64,000 nucleotides of DNA from Norana najaformis (taxonomy: Eukaryota; Annelida; Clitellata; Crassiclitellata; Hormogastridae), in assembly GCA_964023275.1 (NCBI GenBank), contig OZ029916.1, positions 38,007,896 to 38,071,895 on the forward strand, given 5' to 3'. A program made the position numbers and the translations under genes. The notes under the pieces are model-generated. The model was not told the origin of the DNA. It was given only the letters and a program-made list of their open reading frames with translations, and ran no database searches. This document shows, in pieces, positions 57,350 to 64,000 of the stretch (positions are counted from its first letter, which is position 1; each line of letters begins with the position of its first letter).

Positions 57350-59990
57350 TAGGCCGACGCAAACCTAAGTGCTGCGTGTTTTATGCGGCCCTTGCAGACA
57401 CTGAGATGAATAGGGCTATAGAAAACGTTAGCTCCTAATGGTAAACATACTGTGCCGCAGGACCTGCCTTGCTAGCGGCCTATTGACAAAGACAACGTAT
57501 AGGTAAGGTAAGGTAAGGTATGCTGCAGAAGGTAAGCCGTACGATAAGATAAGTTAAGCTAGATGTGTGCAGTAGAAGTCAGGTATAAAATATGCTTCAG
57601 CGCCATTGAGAGGGTAAAAAATGGTGCAATATTAGCATATTGATACATGCATACATGCATACATACATACAAGAACTCGGAGACAGGTGTGCATGAGTAA
57701 ACTGCATGGAATCCTTTTCTCATCAGGTACCATTCAGAGAAAGCAGAGAAACTGCGCATAATTCTTAGAGCTAAACATTACCAAACGCTATGAATCATGA
57801 AGTGCGACGTAAGACATCTCTGGCACCGATTCCGGGGAATTCGACTAACACGTCTTCCTCGAAACCTTAAAGACTTAAATTCTTCAGCACGGCGTTTCTC
57901 TGGAGGCCCTTCTCAAATTGTCATATGCATGACACTGCCATTCACAGTACACACTGACGCATAACGTGTCATGTCATGCCTTGACATACCTAAATTATTA
58001 TTGGCATATTTCCATGCCATGTCATACCATGTCATACCATTCCCTACCATAGTATTTCATACCATACCATACCATGCCATTCCATTTCAGACCATATCAT
58101 ATCAACATTTGTGTACATAAGCATATTTACATGGTGATGACTTTACCTTACTTTATGTATGTAACTATGTATGTATGTATGTATGAATGAATGGTTGTAT
58201 GTATGAATGAATGTATGTATGTATGTATGTATGTATGTATGTATGCATGCATGCATGCATGCATGCATATGTGTAAGGCAACGACTACCATAGCCTGGTG
58301 GGCGGAAATTATAGAGGGGGCGTACTCACATTGCTTATTAAAGCCTGAGACTGTTACATATATATAGACTTACAGTTTATAGAAATATGCATGTAGGCCT
58401 ATACAAAAATATGTATACAAAGATCTATAGATGTATATATACATGTATGCATATATATGCATATGTATATACGCAGATGTGTGTAAATATACATATATGC
58501 ATGTATATGTATATATAGGCCTACTTATATGTGTTTGCTTAGCTATGTAGAGAATATTACCAAACATGAAAAGAAAGAGACATATCATACAGTATAAGCA
58601 ACAGTAGATATATATATATATATTATATATATATATATGCATGGTATAATACATAGAATTGCATTTGGAAGCATTTAACTGTTTCGAAGTATGTAGCCAG
58701 AAGATCGTGATCACGAAAATCAGGTATGCAACGTGACTGCAACTAACGATGTTCCTCTCCATACATAAATATGCGGACAGACACATAGAGAGGGACAAAG
58801 ACACAGGGAGATACAGAGAAAGACAGACAGACAGAGACACACAGACGGGCAGACAGGCCAAAGAACTTGCATGGTTTGTGGCCATAGTTTATGGCACGAA
58901 CTATACAGTCTTAGCCATGCATAAAAAATGATGCATTGTTATACCTTTGATATAGAACAGAACAACTAGAGCTACACGCATGGCGTTCTCAAGCCAGAAA
59001 CATTATATGGTCTATTTACATGTATATTGCATACAGATGGAAGGGGTGCTATATAAATGCTCTGAATGAATGGATAATGATAATGATTCTGATCATGATC
59101 ATTATTGTTATCGTTATTGTCATCGTCGTCGTTATCATCATAATCATCTTCGTCATCGTAATAGTACTAGTAGTAGTAGTGGTAATAGTTAACCGTCATT
59201 ATCATCATTGTCGCCGTCATCATGATCATCAATGCTTCTCTTTGATGTCGGTAACTTTGGTGACTTTCAATTGTCTTCAACGCATCATTCCATCCAATTC
59301 ACAATCGTAAATATTACTTGTATAGAAGCTGAGCACAAAGACGTGTATTATGTAGTCTTTAGTACAGATAAACTAAAGAAAACGTAGACACAAAAGACAG
59401 TCCATAAAGATTTTTGACAGTTCTAAGTGGCTTCTGACTTCTAACAGATCAGGCAAAGAGTTTGCTGCCTTCAAAACATCAGTGTGTGTTAACTGTGGAA
59501 GAATGTGTTGGCGGATTATCTAACCAACATTCAGACAATTATGACAGAACAACATACTGCCGCAAGCATATAGGGCAAAAGATATTACTATAAACATCAA
59601 AGCGACCACACCATAATACTGCAAACATGAAGACCACAGTATGTTACTGCAAGCACATAAGCCACAACTGTATTTGACTCTTCTAAATCGACAACTGAAT
59701 AATCCCCAAATCCACATTGCAGATGAAGGAGACTCTATCCAAGATAGGGATGGGATTTGTTGTTTGTGATCAGACCTGTGAGATGGAGCGAAGTCTAATC
59801 TACTCTAATCTAAGAACGTCTGTGTCACCACTGTAATGATGTTCAAGGCATCACTGGTGGCTGCTTAACAAAATCATCGTGCAAGCCAAATACCATGGTG
59901 AAGTGATTGGGATCAAACGGGTACTCTAGAAGCTTGCTTGGAAATAGGAGTGCTGCTGCAAAGGGCGGATACAGAGGCTGAGGAATGCCG
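57350..59990. other. Intergenic, no gene recognised
   Basis: Simple-sequence-rich DNA: CCATA-type repeats (57985-58090), (GTAT)n and (GCAT)n (58155-58270), AT tracts (58430-58640) and GAT/GTC runs (59070-59230). The 171-codon frame at 58885-58370 is Tyr/Ile/Cys-rich simple sequence. Confidence 0.5.
58150..58275. repeat. (GTAT)n / (GCAT)n microsatellite
   Basis: Uninterrupted four-base units change from GTAT to GCAT at about 58243. Confidence 0.95.
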
Positions 59991-60364
59991 GCCGTTCCTC
60001 TCTACAACTAAGTTTAGAAGCCAATGCAAAGAACATAGAGGTTGTACAAGGGTTCATTCAGAGATCACTCTAGCCATGCTACCTTCTCTAAAACTCACCT
60101 GGGAAGGGCCGTAGCAGGCGTAGCCCCTCAGAGTAGCCAGTGCAGAGGATGCTCTACCCAAATTATGAGAAATACCTTCTTTCTTACAAATTGCACCCAA
60201 TCTAAATGTCTGTTGATTGCAGACACTGGTTGAACTATTTTTGTCAAATTGTGCACGAAATATTTGAAAATTAAAAGGTCATTTACAGGTTTATCGCAGT
60301 CTTAATTGGACATGGTAATCATCAATAAGTTGTCATTTTGAGGACTACTTTTTGAAGGTGCAAT

Positions 60365-60540
60365 AAATGTTATTATTTCTTCATTTATTTAGCGCCACTA
60401 ATTATGATTAAGCATCAATCGATGGCGCTGAGCAATTGCTAGTGATGGACTTCCTCATGGTAGTTACGCAGTAACGTTCCGATGTGAGGCTCGAGTCCAT
60501 ACTCTGCATTACAAGCCGAGCGCTCTAATCAATTGGCAAT
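60365..60540 (-). mobile_element. tRNA-derived SINE, minus strand, near full length
   Basis: The reverse strand reads GATTAGAGCGCTCGGCTTGT (A box region), ATGGACTCGAGCCTC (B box), GCAATTGCTCAGCGCCATCG, ATTGATGCTTAATCA and TTAGTGGCGCTAAATAAATG. It is the best-preserved copy of the family in the window. Confidence 0.75.
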
Positions 60541-61189
60541 AATCGATTCTTAACCTTTCTGACTCAGCCATGATATTACAGAGGATTCTACCTGGCCATG
60601 GTACAGTAGAAACACATTAAGATCTACATGACTCCATATATATATATATATATATGCATGTAATATAAAAATAGCCATACGCGCTTTGATAGGCCAATAT
60701 ATAGCCCTCCATACATATTTATTCCTACATATATTTACGCACAAATATATATATATATATATATATATTGATATTTGTATGTATATGAACGTATCTACAT
60801 TTATAGGCCTAAGTATGTATTACTAAAAGCTAATTGAAAGGGCCTACCTGAGGGAATATTCGTAAATCTGGCCTTTTGACACAAATACCAGAAACCACAT
60901 GTGTGAAATTCCTTGGCGGACTGTGTCGAATATACCCTCCCGGTCAGTGGAACACAGTTAGGCAACAGTTGAAAAACAGACAAAATATTCGGAAGTGGAC
61001 CAGAGCAGGGTTCGATTAGTGCTTGGCGGCAGTGGAGAAGACCTACGTAGAGGAGACCTATGGATTGGAGCGAAATATGTGGGGAAACGTAGCTTCACTA
61101 GTCTGAACTAGTGGGAACAGTAACCCTCCTTTACTCTACAAATTGAACCCAGGACCAGAACTATGGTCGAAGGGTCGCAGGGTTGGAGA

Positions 61190-61375
61190 GTCATATTCGA
61201 AAGTAGTATCGACTCTGAAGTGATAGTAGTTGACCTTTGAGTGACTTAGGTCATCCAGTCTGACCCAACGTGACTTCAAAATGACTTGAAGTCGACTTAA
61301 CATCGACGACTTGGAATTAAAATGACTTGACTCGACTTACTGAGAAATCAACCAACTTTTGACTTATAGCTGGTT
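61190..61375. repeat. Degenerate TGACTT/GACTCG repeats
   Basis: Repeated GACTTGAAGTCGACTTAAC, GACTTGACTCGACTTAC and similar strings. A comparable GACTCG-rich stretch lies at 12470-12555. No coding content. Confidence 0.6.
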
Positions 61376-61974
61376 TCATCTAGGCAGCATGGCAGCATGC
61401 ACGATAGCATTAACAGCACAAAAGTAATTATCTTCAAATAAACTACTTACTAAGTACTGAAAAACCGAGAAAATGCAAAAAATGCGACTGTCCGTAACCG
61501 GAAAAGTCTATCGGTCTTTATCAATATGAAACCGAAAGAATGTGTTTTAAAAATTCGAAGAGTAGAGATAGAGGATCTGGTCAGTAGTTACTAAGCAGGC
61601 TTGAGCGTGTCACTAACAGTCAGCACTCCTGTTATTCAATGACTTCGTGGAAAATCGTGACTTTTAAAAGTTATTACTTCTTCCTACGCTAGGCTTCAGC
61701 ACAGCTTGCGGAAAAGAATTTTGGATAATTGACATGTGTTACAGATAGAAAATAATATAATTAGATTGATTCACTCTTGAAGTCACAAGTTGAAAACATT
61801 GCCTCAGCAGAGACGCTGGTGCTAAAGTTGAAAAAGTTTCACGATGCTGGGAGTCTTGTTGTTGTTTCGTTCAGCAGAAATGCAGTGGCCTGATGCCTCC
61901 AAAAGCACGTATATGTGTTGACTTCCGTTCAATGTGCAGGGGACAATACAGTACAACACCAAATAACATAACTG

Positions 61975-62440
61975 TAGTCATAATCGTAATCGTAATCAAG
62001 AATTTATAAAGCGCCACTTCAAGATAAACTCATCAGTGCCGCTACCGGCCGGACAACCCAGAGCCACTGAGGAACAAAATGGCCTTCAAGCGCTTGCGGA
62101 AGAGAGAGGGAGGAAGGCACAGAAGAGAATGTCCTCGTCACATTTAAGCCGAGGAACAAGAAACATTAAGAACCATAAACAGACTAGAGGAGGTAAATTT
62201 TCAGTTTAAAGCAAAAGATAATCTCGGTAAAAGATTTGCAAACATGAGGTGGTAGAGAGTTCCAGATGGATGGACCAGCAACTGTGGAATGAACGCCGGC
62301 CAAAGGCAAGGCGTGAACCAGGAACAACATACTTTCCAGATGATGCGCACCAAAGCCAAGCCACAATCAGATCAATATCCTGAAGATCAGTCCACTAAGA
62401 CAGAGAGGCAGCCTCCGGAGGGTAAGCAATTTGAAAATGG
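61975..62440 (-). mobile_element. Degenerate LINE 3' end (CR1/L2-like), minus strand
   Basis: The reverse frame reads STVAGPSIWNSLPPHVCKSF, then EIIFCFKLKIYLL, the C-terminal motif of CR1/L2 ORF2. A 3' end of GGCGCTTTATAAATTC and TTACGATTACGATTA follows. Confidence 0.7.
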
Positions 62441-62579
62441 TAAGAAAGAAAGGTAAGAAAGAAGGCATTGTAAGGTCGACGTCAAAGGCGCTGGCAGGCA
62501 CAAGATGTCGCTAAACACTACATATTACTATTTACCGGTTTAACAACTAGCAAGGAAAGTTCGATGTCAACGGCCCTGG

Positions 62580-62920
62580 TAGCCATAAGAATCGTAATCG
62601 TAAACTCGACATTTCCACAACGCTCAAAGAAAGCTAACTCGCAGGAACCACCTTATTCACAGGCGCTCAATCAAAACAAAATCGATAGACAGGAAGGGTC
62701 ATAGTCTGTTCCAGGTCAAGATCCAAGGGTCAGGGCATGCAGGTAGACAATCAGACGGCTTCGGTGGATGGTGTTTGGAATTGGAGTGGCAAGATAGACA
62801 TCGGTAGGAGGACGAATCAGGATAGGGTTTGATGAAGAGAAATGTTTTCAGTTTCAAGTGAAAGATCTGCGCAAAGATTTCAAAGGATGAAGTATTAGGG
62901 AGTTCTTTTGATGGGTCAGA
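62580..62920 (-). mobile_element. Second LINE 3' end, minus strand
   Basis: The reverse frame reads LKSLRRSFTLKLKTFLFIKP, then non-coding sequence ending GTTTACGATTACGATTC. It resembles the fragments at 13500-14070 and, in its 3' end, 53355-53480 and 55290-55365. Confidence 0.65.
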
Positions 62921-62999
62921 TAATTAAAACTTGCAACAGAAGTCATTAACTACTGAAATGTACTACTTTCGGCGGCAGAAATTAATCCAGTCAAGATAA

Positions 63000-63890
63000 T
63001 TTTTATTGAGGTCTTTAGTCGAAGTCTCGGTGCATCCAAAAGAAAGACTGCTTAGGTATATAGAGCCTCTGAGGGAATCACTTAGGCGTTATATAAATGA
63101 TAAATCGGATTGGCCTTTCACCTCCGCATTCGGAGTTCAAGCCCTAGTGCCTCGATTATTGGATAGGCATTATTACTGTGGCGCTATAGAAATTCTCAGA
63201 TTAGATTAGAAATGTTGCTTGGTTGTTGGGTTGCTTTTGTCAAATATGTAGAGTATCTGGTTTCATGCCACAGTGGCTCATCATATATATGCGCCAAAGC
63301 AAATCATATCCAGATGCGAAAATACACATTAAACATTCTGGACACATTAGTTTCACTAGAGCGTATCTAGCATGAAGGTGTGGTGTCTAAATAGCTCCAG
63401 GTGTGCAAGAAACTGGCAGGGCGACTAACATAAAAGGCGATTGTGGCTGCTAAAAGGGTAGCTGACACGTAAAAGGAAATTCTTCTGGCAGCAGACACTA
63501 ATTTCGCATTTTTTGCCTAGTCATACATAACCAATGATTAGTAATGTTTTGTCTTATTATACACGACAAATAATGTCGCCAAAATTCAGAGAATTTTAAC
63601 TGAAAGTCCACGCTATCGTTTTACTGTCATGCATCCTAGCAGACAATTATGCACACCTGTATAGCAGTGAGTGATCTTGTTCTGGCCACACTCGCTACAG
63701 CCAGACAGTCTCTGCACCGGTGAGTCTATATCAGTCGGAATCGGTGTAGAATGGCTTCGTTGTTGTAAGGCGAAAATTGAATGCAACAATGTTCAGGTTT
63801 TCACGGTACTTCAAGCGAGTCGTCATTCATGTGTGACGGCCTTACGTTGCCACAACACAATGCCTCCTACTGTGTCCGGCCATAGGATTA
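63000..63890. other. Intergenic, no gene recognised
   Basis: Contains an (ATTAG)-tail repeat copy at 63105-63210 (GGCGCTATAGAAATTC, then AGATTAGATTAG). Nothing else is identifiable. Confidence 0.45.
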
Positions 63891-63892
63891 TG

Positions 63893-63960
63893 CCACTATA
63901 TATATGTGGTGGCATAATACATATATATATATATATATAATATATATGTATATATATGGT
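63893..63960. repeat. (TA)n tract
   Basis: Interrupted TA repeats near the window's end. Confidence 0.9.
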
Positions 63961-64000
63961 GTCATTTATTGTATATGCACATTATACCATTATATATTCT

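Noticed and set aside
58370..58885. 171-codon minus-strand frame
   Set aside because: Dominated by Tyr/Ile/Cys from TATA/GTAT simple sequence and Leu/Ser/Cys from an AGAC-type repeat.

Overview
The window is nuclear DNA of an invertebrate animal. Genes are split by many GT-AG introns, the background is AT-rich, microsatellites (GAT, TAA, CTGT, AT, GA) are abundant, and tRNA-derived SINEs and 3' stumps of non-LTR retrotransposons are scattered throughout. The phylum cannot be fixed from the sequence. The proteins are clear animal orthologues, but the interspersed repeats are not ones I can assign to a named lineage.

Three genes can be reconstructed exon by exon, with splice sites and phases that agree at every junction. 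(1) 13053 to 4265, minus strand: a complete RUNDC3 (RUN domain containing 3, Rap2-interacting protein 8 family) gene, 10 coding exons, about 434 residues. (2) 16255 to 29759, plus strand: a complete cullin-1 (CUL1) gene, 18 coding exons, about 789 residues, including the neddylation lysine. The two genes are divergent, with about 3.2 kb between their start codons. (3) 56829 to 35936, minus strand: a large gene of 13 exons, about 2508 residues. It encodes a secreted protein with a signal peptide, six von Willebrand factor A (VWA) domains, three EGF-like domains and a Thr/Ser/Pro-rich mucin-like segment of about 1200 residues. VWA domain 2 and the whole mucin tract lie in a single 4.2 kb exon. 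I know of no named protein with this architecture.

Layout: 1-4264 holds the RUNDC3 downstream region and SINE-type repeats. 4265-13053 is RUNDC3. 13054-16219 is the divergent intergenic region with LINE and SINE fragments. 16220-29759 is CUL1, followed by its 3' UTR and a gene-poor stretch to 35.9 kb. 35936-56829 is the VWA/mucin/EGF gene, with a candidate promoter to about 57.3 kb. 57.3-64 kb holds repeats and no recognisable gene.

A recurrent oddity is local duplication of exon and splice-site sequence into neighbouring introns. A decayed tandem copy of CUL1 exon 3 and of the exon 4 acceptor lies in intron 3. The CUL1 exon 2 donor heads an array of about 22 bp repeats. The RUNDC3 exon 7 donor sits at the end of an array of 36 bp repeats that each look like a 20-nt micro-exon. 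An inverted copy of the start of RUNDC3 exon 9 lies in the next intron and could pair with the exon in the pre-mRNA. These, together with the nested 21/147/489 bp periodicity of the mucin exon, are the most interesting signals here. I saw no prokaryotic features, CRISPR arrays or confident RNA genes.
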